Shown here piece after piece: positions 1-5,661 of a stretch of 5,661 nucleotides of DNA. The DNA comes from Ferruginibacter sp. (GTDB taxonomy: Bacteria > Bacteroidota > Bacteroidia > Chitinophagales > Chitinophagaceae), in assembly GCA_025357775.1 (NCBI GenBank), contig JANXOQ010000023.1, positions 1 through 5,661 on the forward strand, given 5' to 3'. The notes below the pieces were generated by a model. That model was not told the DNA's origin and made no database searches. It was given only the letters and a program-made list of their open reading frames with translations. The position numbers and the translations under genes are program-made. How positions within the stretch are numbered: position 1 is the stretch's first letter; the number at the start of each line of letters is the position of its first letter.

Positions 1-108
1 AAAATATTCTTTCTCAAAGTAATTTTGGTTTAAAATTTACTACCAAGATATAAAATTATTAAAACAAATAACTATAAACAATCTAAAAATAAAGTGCTAC
101 TAGTTTTA
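1..108. other. AT-rich non-coding leader upstream of folD
   Basis: No credible coding sequence is visible on either strand in this stretch, which is very AT-rich and broken by stops. It holds two weak dyads: CTTT/AAAG around 9-19, and TTGGT (25-29) with ACCAA (42-46) across a 12-base loop. Either could be the 3' end structure of a gene lying left of the window, but neither is followed by a clear T-tract. The right end runs into the folD promoter box. Confidence 0.5.
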
Positions 109-116
109 TACCTTTG
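109..116 (+). promoter_or_regulatory. Bacteroidota-type -7 promoter box of folD
   Basis: TACCTTTG fits the Bacteroidota sigma-ABfr -7 consensus TAnnTTTG at every fixed position. Only four bases separate it from the folD ATG at 121, so a transcript starting a few bases after the box would have little or no 5' leader. I see no TTG or TTTG -33 element about 20 bases upstream, so the call rests on the -7 box alone. The box lies downstream of the alternative GTG at 94, which argues against that longer start. Confidence 0.6.
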
Positions 117-120
117 CGTT

Positions 121-993
121 ATGCAAATTTTAGACGGAAAAACAGTAGCTGCAGCTGCAAAAGAACAAATAAAAGCTCGTACAATTTTACATAAAAATAA
201 CATTGGCATTACCCCACATTTAGCAGCAATACTAATTGGCAATAATGGTGCAAGTGAAACTTATGTGGCTAGTAAAATAAAAAATTGTGAAGAGGTGGGT
301 TTTAAAAGTACGCTTATTCGGTTTGAATTAAATGTATCAGAAAGTAACTTGGTGGAAGCCATTAAAAAATTAAATGAAGATGCAAGCGTACACGGTATTT
401 TAGTGCAATTACCACTGCCAAAACATATAGATGAAGCAAATATTATTAACTGCATAAACCCTGCAAAAGATGTAGATGGTTTTCACCCAATAAGCGTAGG
501 CAAATTGGTACAAGGGCTTGATACATTTGTACCCGCAACACCATTGGGAGTAATGATGATGCTTAAATATTACAATATAGAAACAGTTGGTAAAAATGCA
601 GTGGTAATAGGGCGTAGCAATATTGTAGGTAGACCAATGAGTATTTTACTTAGTGCTAATACTAACCCTGGTAATTGTACAGTAACACTTTGCCATAGTC
701 GCACACAAAATTTAGAAAAAATATGTGCCGAAGCAGATATAATTGTAGCTGCACTTGGCATACCTAATTTCTTAAAAGTAAATATGGTAAAAGAAGGGGC
801 AGTTGTTATAGATGTAGGTATAACAAGGGTTGTAGACGAAAAAAAGAAAAGCGGATTTGCAATAAAAGGAGATGTAGATTTTGAAAATGTGGCTGCGAAA
901 TGTAGCTTTATTACACCTGTGCCTGGTGGCGTAGGATTGATGACAATTGCTGCTTTGTTGGAAAACACTTTGAAGGCTGCTGGGGCGGAGTAA
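121..993 (+). CDS. folD: Bifunctional methylene-THF dehydrogenase / methenyl-THF cyclohydrolase
   Basis: FolD interconverts 5,10-methylene-THF, 5,10-methenyl-THF and 10-formyl-THF in the cytoplasm, using NAD(P)+, and supplies one-carbon units for purines and formyl-Met. The 290-residue product has the usual family length. The catalytic domain shows Tyr48 and Lys52 of the Y-x3-K pair, Gln96 in GILVQLPLP and Asp119 in DVDGFHP; these sit two residues before E. coli Lys54, Gln98 and Asp121. The Rossmann nucleotide site is GRSNIVGRP at 164-172. The C-terminal signature reads PVPGGVGLMT (266-275), with Leu273 where the family normally has Pro. I chose ATG at 121, giving MQILDGK, over the in-frame GTG at 94, whose nine extra residues have no family counterpart and would be read through the promoter box. 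queE follows 73 bp downstream on the same strand. Confidence 0.96.
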   Translation: MQILDGKTVAAAAKEQIKARTILHKNNIGITPHLAAILIGNNGASETYVASKIKNCEEVGFKSTLIRFELNVSESNLVEAIKKLNEDASVHGILVQLPLPKHIDEANIINCINPAKDVDGFHPISVGKLVQGLDTFVPATPLGVMMMLKYYNIETVGKNAVVIGRSNIVGRPMSILLSANTNPGNCTVTLCHSRTQNLEKICAEADIIVAALGIPNFLKVNMVKEGAVVIDVGITRVVDEKKKSGFAIKGDVDFENVAAKCSFITPVPGGVGLMTIAALLENTLKAAGAE

Positions 994-1066
994 CAATTTT
1001 TCATGGCTAATTTTTTAGAAATAAAAAAGAAATTGATTTAAAATAAAGAATTTATAAAGTTTATAC

Positions 1067-1666
1067 ATGCTACAGTTACCAGTAATGGAACATTTTTATA
1101 CAATACAAGGTGAAGGTTTTCATCAAGGGCGTGCTGCTTATTTTATACGGTTAGGCGGCTGCGATGTGGGCTGTGTGTGGTGCGATGTAAAAGATAGTTG
1201 GGATGCTACAAAACACCCACTGGTTGCAATAGAAACTTTAGTAAAAGAAGTAAAACATACGCCAGCAAAACTTGTAGTGATTACTGGCGGTGAGCCATTG
1301 ATGCATAATTTAGATGCCCTTACTAAAGCATTACAACTAGAAGGTTTAGAAACAAATATTGAAACTTCTGGCTCCTCTCCCATATCTGGCTCATGGGATT
1401 GGATTTGTTTATCTCCTAAAAAATTTAAAGCACCTTTAATAGCAGTTGTACCACATGCACACGAATTAAAAATTGTAGTATTTAACAAAAGCGATTTTGC
1501 TTGGGCAGAAGAATATGCTGCACAAGTTTCACCAGCTTGCAAGCTTTACTTACAACCAGAGTGGAGCAAGGCTACTGAGATTACGCCACTAATTGTGGAC
1601 TACATTAAAGCAAACCCAAAATGGGAATTAAGTTTGCAATTACACAAATACATTAACGTACCATAA
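1067..1666 (+). CDS. queE: 7-carboxy-7-deazaguanine synthase (radical SAM)
   Basis: QueE is a cytoplasmic radical SAM enzyme that contracts the ring of 6-carboxytetrahydropterin to 7-carboxy-7-deazaguanine, on the way to preQ0 and queuosine in tRNA. The 199-residue product is complete for the family. It shows YTIQGEG near the N-terminus, the cluster motif C32-x3-C36-x2-C39 (canonical spacing, not the CX14CX2C variant), the SAM-contacting GGEP at 74-77, ETSG at 99-102, SPKK at 116-119, a late LQPE motif and a C-terminal SLQLHKYINVP that matches the family ending. Val41 stands where E. coli and Burkholderia QueE have a Thr that helps bind Mg. ATG 1067 is preferred; Met7 (1085) is possible, as it lies just before the conserved EHFYTIQGEG block. 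The gene is probably co-transcribed with folD. Both pathways draw on GTP-derived pterins. Confidence 0.95.
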   Translation: MLQLPVMEHFYTIQGEGFHQGRAAYFIRLGGCDVGCVWCDVKDSWDATKHPLVAIETLVKEVKHTPAKLVVITGGEPLMHNLDALTKALQLEGLETNIETSGSSPISGSWDWICLSPKKFKAPLIAVVPHAHELKIVVFNKSDFAWAEEYAAQVSPACKLYLQPEWSKATEITPLIVDYIKANPKWELSLQLHKYINVP

Positions 1667-1711
1667 AAATATTTACAATCTTTTTTTTCTTGCAAAACTT
1701 ATTTTTAAACA

Positions 1712-2101
1712 ATGAAAACAACTACACTTGCTGCAATAATATTTGCAATTGCAATATTTATTTATTCATGCTCACCAAGCAATGCATTTAAAAAAGACAA
1801 AGCACAATTTGATGCCTCAGCAGTTATTACAAAATATAAAGCTGTTGGTGATTTAAACGATTCTTACTTTACCATAAAAGAAAATAATTATTTTGAATTT
1901 TATATGCAGCTATTTGATAGTGTAAAAAACACCTCTTATCCTGGTAAGTATACAAAAAATGGGGATACATTGTTTCTTAATTTTTACCAAAAAGGAGCAG
2001 AAATTTTTCTCGGAAATAAAGCCCTCATCAATGAAAATAAAAAAGAAATTGTTTTCTTCGATAAATTGTTGGGTGTAAAACGGAAGCTTATTTTTAATTA
2101 A
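1712..2101 (+). CDS. Small putative lipoprotein, unknown function
   Basis: I do not recognise a named family. The 129-residue product begins with Met-Lys-Thr and a hydrophobic stretch (residues 6-18) that ends in IYSC with Cys20, a plausible lipobox for signal peptidase II, although Tyr at -2 is atypical. The residues after Cys20 (SPSNAF) lack the acidic cluster of the Bacteroidota surface-export signal, so a periplasm-facing lipoprotein is the better guess. The mature part (about 110 residues) alternates short hydrophobic and polar stretches, with YFTIKENNYFEFY and a GDTLFLNFY segment, which suggests a small all-beta, lipocalin-like fold; that is inference. It starts 45 bp after queE on the same strand and converges with the ABC exporter gene. 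Base composition and codon use look like the neighbours. Confidence 0.8.
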   Translation: MKTTTLAAIIFAIAIFIYSCSPSNAFKKDKAQFDASAVITKYKAVGDLNDSYFTIKENNYFEFYMQLFDSVKNTSYPGKYTKNGDTLFLNFYQKGAEIFLGNKALINENKKEIVFFDKLLGVKRKLIFN

Positions 2102-2115
2102 TATTTTTTTTAATC

Positions 2116-2135
2116 TGCAAATGTTATCATTTGCA
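2116..2135. terminator. Hairpin between convergent genes, possible terminator
   Basis: TGCAAATG (2116-2123) and CATTTGCA (2128-2135) form a perfect 8-bp stem with a TTAT loop, in the 52-bp gap between the convergent lipoprotein and ABC exporter genes. The placement fits a shared transcript 3' end. A T-run lies on its left side (2103-2111), so neither strand shows the classic stem followed by a U-tract. It may instead be an mRNA-stabilising 3' structure. Confidence 0.4.
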
Positions 2136-2153
2136 CATTCTATAATATACACA

Positions 2154-3971
2154 CTATTTCACTTCCTGCATATCTACCAAACGCTTATAAAAACCTTCTT
2201 GTGCTATTAATCCATTATGTGTACCACGCTCTACAATTTCGCCTTTTTTAAGCACCAATATTTCGTCTGCATGTTTAATGGTACTAAGCCTATGTGCTAT
2301 TACAACTGAGGTTCTATTCTCCATCAAATTATTAATAGCATCTTGCACCAAGCGTTCGCTTTCGGTATCTAACGATGAAGTAGCTTCGTCTAAAATAAGT
2401 ATGGGAGGGTTTTTTAAAACTGCTCTAGCAATGGTTAAACGCTGTCTTTCTCCACCACTTAATTTACTACCTCTATCGCCAATATTTGTATCGTAGCCTT
2501 GGTCTTTTTTCTCAATAAATAAATGTGCGTTAGCAATTTTTGCTGCATCAATTATTTCTTCTCTACTACAATTCTCCATACCAAGTGCTATATTATTTGC
2601 TATGCTATCATTAAACAAAATTGGCTCTTGGGTTACTATACTCATAAGGCTACGCAAAGAAAACAATGAGTAGTCTTTTATGCTAACTCCATCCACTAAT
2701 ATTTCTCCGCCACTTGCATCATGAAAGCGTGGTATCAAATCAGCTAGTGTAGATTTACCTGCGCCACTACTACCAACTAGTGCAACCGTTTTTCCTTTTT
2801 CTATTTTAAAACTTATATTTTTTAAAATGGCAGCATTATCGTAATAAAAACTCACATTTTTAAATTCTATATTTTCTTTAAATGCAGTTATTTTTTTACC
2901 ATCAGGATTTTCATTTACCGTATTTGGTGCATTCAATACTTCTTGTATTCTTTCTATAGCTGCTGTGCCTCTTTGTAAATTACTAAATGCCCCAGATATA
3001 CTTTTTGCTGGGTCAATTATACCAAAAAACATAGCCATGTAACCTAAAAAAACTGAACCCGTCATGTACGAATTACCTTCTAAAAAAATTTGTCTGCCAC
3101 CCCACCACAAAATAAATGTAAACATTGTTACACCAAGCACTTCGCTCATTGGGCTTGCAAGGCTTTGCCTGTAGCCAATTTTGTTATTCATTTTCAACAA
3201 AAAATAACTGTTATCAGAAAATTTTTTGCGTATTGATTTTTCAACATTAAATGCTTTAATAACCCTTAGCCCAGTGAGTGTTTCATCCAATATAGAAATG
3301 GACTCCCCACTTTTTTGAGCAATTATACCAGAAGGTTTTTTTAAAGACCGCCCTACCCTACCTATTAGAAAACCCATCAATGGTATAAATAATAAAATAA
3401 TGAAAGTTAGCTCTGCATTTATAGTAAACAGTACTATTAAATTTACAATAATTGTGAGAGGGTCTTTTACCCAGCCCTCTAATGCCCCAAGCACAGAGCC
3501 TTCTACTTGCCCCACATCGCCTGTCATTCTCTGCATCAAATCTCCTTTGCGCTGCTCAGTAAAATACCCAATTGGTAAGCTCAATACTTTATTAAAAATA
3601 TCTACTCTAAACCTGGTAGATACTTTATTTTTGACTGGCATCAATGAACGATTGGCTAGGTATAAAAATAAATTTTTTAAAACAACACATGTAATTATTA
3701 AAATACAAACTGTTGTAAGTACTTGTAATTTCTCACCAGCTCCTACCCAATCTGTTACACTTTGTTTTATTCCTCCAAAAAAAGATGGCTTAAAAGCGCT
3801 TGTAGATGTAGATGCATTTTGCTTACCTAAAAATAATACTTCTAAAAAAGGAAACATCATAAAAAGAGATGCAACTCCGAAAAATATTGAAAGTATGGTA
3901 CAAATTATATAAGAAAATAATGACAGTTTGTAATCCTTTAAATACGCAAAAACGAGAGAATATTTCTTCAT
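2154..3971 (-). CDS. MsbA-like ABC exporter half-transporter (fused TMD-NBD)
   Basis: This is an inner-membrane type IV ABC exporter that would work as a homodimer; the MsbA/lipid A or multidrug subgroup is likely, but the substrate cannot be read from sequence. The 605-residue product has about six membrane segments (roughly 18-42, 85-105, 172-186, 188-204, 275-295, 305-325), then a complete ATPase: Walker A GSSGAGKST at 400-408, Q-loop Gln448, signature LSGGERQR at 504-511, Walker B with Asp528 and catalytic Glu529, D-loop SSLD, and H-loop His560. The first extracytoplasmic loop (about 49-84) is long and Ser/Thr/Gly-rich. A TTG at 3989 would add six residues, but ATG at 3971 gives MKKYSLVFAYLKDYK, the usual amphipathic elbow start. 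It is divergent from rbfA and apparently monocistronic within the window. No catalytic residue is missing. Confidence 0.94.
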   Translation of the reverse strand: MKKYSLVFAYLKDYKLSLFSYIICTILSIFFGVASLFMMFPFLEVLFLGKQNASTSTSAFKPSFFGGIKQSVTDWVGAGEKLQVLTTVCILIITCVVLKNLFLYLANRSLMPVKNKVSTRFRVDIFNKVLSLPIGYFTEQRKGDLMQRMTGDVGQVEGSVLGALEGWVKDPLTIIVNLIVLFTINAELTFIILLFIPLMGFLIGRVGRSLKKPSGIIAQKSGESISILDETLTGLRVIKAFNVEKSIRKKFSDNSYFLLKMNNKIGYRQSLASPMSEVLGVTMFTFILWWGGRQIFLEGNSYMTGSVFLGYMAMFFGIIDPAKSISGAFSNLQRGTAAIERIQEVLNAPNTVNENPDGKKITAFKENIEFKNVSFYYDNAAILKNISFKIEKGKTVALVGSSGAGKSTLADLIPRFHDASGGEILVDGVSIKDYSLFSLRSLMSIVTQEPILFNDSIANNIALGMENCSREEIIDAAKIANAHLFIEKKDQGYDTNIGDRGSKLSGGERQRLTIARAVLKNPPILILDEATSSLDTESERLVQDAINNLMENRTSVVIAHRLSTIKHADEILVLKKGEIVERGTHNGLIAQEGFYKRLVDMQEVK

Positions 3972-4035
3972 TGTATAAATAACGTTCAATAATCAGCAAA
4001 GTAACTAATTTTACAGTTATTAAAAGAGTAAAATT
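3972..4035. promoter_or_regulatory. Divergent promoter region, ABC exporter / rbfA
   Basis: These 64 bp must hold the 5' signals of both divergent genes. Leftward, the minus strand of 3997-4004 reads TTACTTTG, a near match to TAnnTTTG with one base less between TA and TTTG. Rightward, 4006-4013 reads TAATTTTA, matching except for the last base. A dyad of seven pairs including one G:T (4000-4006 with 4015-4021, 8-base loop) overlaps both boxes and could be an operator. I see no clear -33 TTG at the right distance on either side, so exact start sites remain uncertain. Confidence 0.4.
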
Positions 4036-4473
4036 ATGTTAGAAGGTAAAAGACAAAAGCAAGTAGCTACAGTAATAGAAAAAGATTTAAACGAAATATT
4101 TCAAAGAAAAGGGCTTACAATGATTGATGGCGGCATGGTTTCTATAGCAGCTGTAAAAATTACTCCCGATTTATTTGATGCAAGGATATACTTGAGCATG
4201 TTTCAGGTAAAAGATTCTGTGGGTGCTTTAAATAAAATACAAGAGCAAGCTTGGGAAATAAAAAAAGAATTAACCGCTAGGGTACGTCATCAGCTAAGGA
4301 GCATGCCACAACTTACTTTTTATATTGATGATACACTTGATTATGTAGATAAAATGGAAGTGCTTTTTAAAGAAATAAAAGAGCAAGAACCCAGCCATAG
4401 CCCCCTAAAACCCATAGCCCCCTCTATCTCTCCAGAAGGGGGAGGAAACCTCGAAGACCGATTAGAAGATTGA
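4036..4473 (+). CDS. rbfA: 30S ribosome-binding factor A
   Basis: RbfA binds the immature 30S subunit and assists 16S rRNA 5' end processing and cold adaptation. The 145-residue product shows the single KH-like domain of the family: the N-terminal RQKQVATVIEKDLNEIF helix, VSIAAVKITPDL, the strand ARIYLSMF at 49-56, and the conserved LRSMPQLTFYIDDTLDY block at 87-103. The family-like part ends near residue 117. The remaining ~28 residues are Pro/Ser-rich, then Gly- and acidic-rich, and are encoded by GC-rich, repeat-like DNA that does not resemble the rest of the gene. The product is thus longer than most RbfA proteins I know, about 115-135 residues. The start ATG at 4036 fits the family N-terminus. 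A LolC/E-type permease follows on the same strand, an adjacency I recall from other Bacteroidota. Confidence 0.93.
   Translation: MLEGKRQKQVATVIEKDLNEIFQRKGLTMIDGGMVSIAAVKITPDLFDARIYLSMFQVKDSVGALNKIQEQAWEIKKELTARVRHQLRSMPQLTFYIDDTLDYVDKMEVLFKEIKEQEPSHSPLKPIAPSISPEGGGNLEDRLED
4396..4446. repeat. GC-rich Bacteroidota-type repeat inside the rbfA 3' end
   Basis: CATAGCCCCCT occurs twice, at 4396-4406 and 4413-4423. The second copy's CCCCCT (4418-4423) can pair with AGGGGG (4437-4442) across a 13-base loop. By hand count, 41 of the 70 bases at 4391-4460 are G or C, far above the AT-rich surroundings. The wording resembles the CCCCCTAAA...AAGGGGGA palindromic repeats I remember as scattered between genes in Bacteroidota genomes. 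Here it lies in frame in the rbfA tail. Confidence 0.6.
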
Positions 4474-4474
4474 T

Positions 4475-4502
4475 TTTGTAATATGTTGAACCATATTGCA
4501 AA
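4475..4502. repeat. Hairpin just after rbfA
   Basis: TTTGTAATATG (4475-4485) pairs with CATATTGCAAA (4492-4502) to give an 11-bp stem with one G:T pair and the loop TTGAAC, starting one base after the rbfA stop codon. No T-tract follows, so it is not a classic intrinsic terminator. It could mark the 3' end of the rbfA message, protect it from decay, or tune expression of the downstream permease. Confidence 0.45.
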
Positions 4503-4525
4503 CTTATAAAAATAGCAAAATAAAT

Positions 4526-4570
4526 TTTGAGCTTTCAACTTTGAAGTTTCAACAACCTTTAACCTTTCAC
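4526..4570. repeat. Short alternating TTCAA/TTGAA and AACCTTT-like units before the permease
   Basis: The spacer ahead of the permease is built of short related units. TTCAA and TTGAA alternate, forming small overlapping palindromes such as TTGAAGTTTCAA at 4541-4552, and are followed by AACCTTTAACCTTTCACC with a seven-base period. Such heptamer-like spacer words are familiar from Bacteroidota intergenic DNA. The stretch is open in the permease frame from 4531 but does not read like family protein sequence. A near-match -7 box (TAAATTTT, 4521-4528) sits just upstream. Confidence 0.4.
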
Positions 4571-4572
4571 CA

Positions 4573-5661
4573 TTGTACCTCTCCTTTGCTTGGCGATATT
4601 TTAGGGCAAAAAAATCTGCAAATGCCATCAATATTATTGCATGGCTTAGTGTTGTAATTATTGCCATTGCTACTTGCGCACAAATTTTAGTATTGAGCGT
4701 TTTTAATGGTTTTGAAGATTTGGTTAAATCGTTGTACTCTTCATTTTACAGCGATATAAAAATTACACCTACTAGTGGAAAAACATTTTTGCTAACTCCA
4801 ACACAAATAAATAATATTAATAAACAGCCGTATATATTTGGCTCTTCATTAATAGCAGAAGAAAAAGCATTGCTTAAAAATGAAGACTCCCAAACTGTAC
4901 CTACATTAAAAGGAGTAGATGAAAACTATAAAAACATTAGTGGCATTTTACCAAAAATAACCAATGGTACTTTTGATATTGGTGATGCAGATAATCCAAA
5001 ATTGGTTTTAGGTTACGGTGTGCAAAGCAAAGCTTCCATAAGAGTTAGTGAAGCTTTGCCGTCTTCCATTGTTACCATCATTCTTCCCAAAAAAACTACT
5101 ACCAATAATATTGAAGATGCTATGAGCGAAGGAAATGCAATGCCTATGGGTGTTTTTAGCATACAACAAGAAATAGATGATAGATATGCTATTACCAATT
5201 TAGCTTTTGTAAAACAACAAATCGGGTTTGGGGCAGATGAATTTTCTGCTATGGAAATAAAACTAATACCCAATGCAAATGATGATGAAGCAAAAGTAAA
5301 GATAGCGGCAATGCTGGGTAAAGAATATACTGTACAAAGTAGGTATGAGCAAAATGCAAATTTATATAGTACAATGCGTTTAGAAAAATGGGCTATTTAT
5401 TTAGTGCTTACACTTATTTTAATTATAGCTGCATTTAACATTGTAAGTGCACTTACTATGTTAGTATTGGAAAAACAACAGGATATAAATATTCTTCGTA
5501 GTATGGGTGAAACAAGATTTGGCATACAAAAAATATTTTTAGCAGAGGGGTTATTATTGGGTATTGTTGGTAGTATTTTTGGTATTATTTTAGCAATTAT
5601 TATTGGCATTTTACAATTAAAATTTCATTTAATAAAACTAAACGGCGGGTCTTTTTTAATT
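4573..5661 (+). CDS. LolC/LolE-type ABC permease (FtsX/MacB fold), 3' end outside window
   Basis: This is an inner-membrane permease of the lipoprotein-releasing LolC/LolE family, which with a LolD-type ATPase extracts lipoproteins for the LolA carrier. The exact role in this organism is inference. The 363 visible codons show WRYFRAKKSANAINII, then TM1 (about 19-43) ending in the diagnostic VLSVFNGFEDL, a periplasmic domain of about 220 residues, TM2 (about 273-296), the cytoplasmic coupling segment EKQQDINILRSMGE at 300-313 that would contact the ATPase, and TM3 (about 323-347). TM4 and the tail, some 40-50 residues by family length, lie beyond the right edge. The frame opens after TGA at 4528 and has no ATG before the conserved N-terminus; TTG at 4573 is the only usable start codon and gives MYLSFAWRYF. 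No ATPase gene is adjacent within the window. It is 99 bp after rbfA and may share its transcript. Confidence 0.88.
   Translation, partial: MYLSFAWRYFRAKKSANAINIIAWLSVVIIAIATCAQILVLSVFNGFEDLVKSLYSSFYSDIKITPTSGKTFLLTPTQINNINKQPYIFGSSLIAEEKALLKNEDSQTVPTLKGVDENYKNISGILPKITNGTFDIGDADNPKLVLGYGVQSKASIRVSEALPSSIVTIILPKKTTTNNIEDAMSEGNAMPMGVFSIQQEIDDRYAITNLAFVKQQIGFGADEFSAMEIKLIPNANDDEAKVKIAAMLGKEYTVQSRYEQNANLYSTMRLEKWAIYLVLTLILIIAAFNIVSALTMLVLEKQQDINILRSMGETRFGIQKIFLAEGLLLGIVGSIFGIILAIIIGILQLKFHLIKLNGGSFLI

Noticed and set aside
94..120. GTG start that would extend FolD by nine residues
   Set aside because: The extension has no family counterpart and would cover the TACCTTTG promoter box; ATG at 121 gives the normal FolD N-terminus.
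570..1004. 144-codon open frame on the minus strand opposite folD
   Set aside because: Its product is low-complexity Ser/Thr/Ile/Pro-rich sequence mirroring the folD codons, with no recognisable domain.
1003..1041. 12-codon micro-ORF between folD and queE
   Set aside because: It is too short and composed of common AT-rich codons, with no start context or attenuation structure to support a leader peptide.
1138..1542. 134-codon open frame on the minus strand opposite queE
   Set aside because: It lies wholly within a clearly functional queE, and the Ser/Thr/Cys-rich product resembles no family.
1667..1711. T8 run after queE as an intrinsic terminator
   Set aside because: Only a tiny AAATATTT dyad precedes it, with no stable stem; it is more likely ordinary AT-rich spacer within a transcript.
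1910..2152. 80-codon minus-strand open frame opposite the lipoprotein
   Set aside because: It would overlap the lipoprotein gene and the convergent hairpin; its Ile/Phe/Lys-rich composition is what AT-rich antisense DNA gives.
3400..3912. 170-codon plus-strand open frame opposite the exporter's membrane region
   Set aside because: It is the complement of hydrophobic-helix codons; the exporter on the other strand is intact and has every motif.
3972..3989. TTG start that would extend the ABC exporter by six residues
   Set aside because: The ATG at 3971 gives the standard N-terminal elbow sequence, and the added residues look like translated promoter DNA.
4396..4442. CRISPR-like or tandem-repeat array from the two CATAGCCCCCT copies
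   Set aside because: There are only two 11-base copies, 17 bases apart, with no spacer series and no cas genes; a dispersed palindromic repeat explains it better.
4341..4667. 108-codon minus-strand open frame spanning the rbfA tail and permease start
   Set aside because: It overlaps two well-supported genes on the other strand and includes repeat and spacer DNA; no domain is recognisable.

Overview
The window looks like ordinary chromosome from a low-GC member of the Bacteroidota, probably Chitinophagales/Chitinophagaceae-like. This rests on the AT-rich sequence, short spacers with no clear Shine-Dalgarno sites, a TAnnTTTG-type -7 box (TACCTTTG) just before folD, and protein wording that resembles that group as I remember it. 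The family placement is inference; no database was searched.

Layout. Bases 1-120 are non-coding and end in the folD promoter. A rightward cluster follows: folD (one-carbon/folate metabolism), queE (7-deazaguanine/queuosine precursor synthesis) and a small putative lipoprotein of unknown function. These are 73 and 45 bp apart and may be co-transcribed. A leftward gene for a full-length MsbA-like ABC exporter half-transporter converges on the lipoprotein, with a perfect 8-bp hairpin between the two ends. The exporter's 5' end faces rbfA (30S ribosome maturation) across a 64-bp divergent promoter region. After rbfA, a 99-bp spacer with a hairpin and short repeat-like units leads to a LolC/LolE-type (FtsX/MacB fold) permease, which is open at the right edge.

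How the genes fit together. They are housekeeping functions: one-carbon supply, tRNA modification precursor, envelope lipid or drug export, ribosome assembly, and probable lipoprotein trafficking. I see no defence system, mobile element, CRISPR array, tRNA or rRNA, and no convincing new multi-gene system. The items most worth a second look are small. The C-terminal tail of RbfA appears to be encoded by a GC-rich Bacteroidota-type repeat. The permease has no ATG and probably starts at TTG. FolD has Leu for Pro in its PGGVGPMT signature. QueE has Val where the Mg-binding Thr is found in characterised enzymes. The folD promoter geometry suggests a leaderless or nearly leaderless mRNA.
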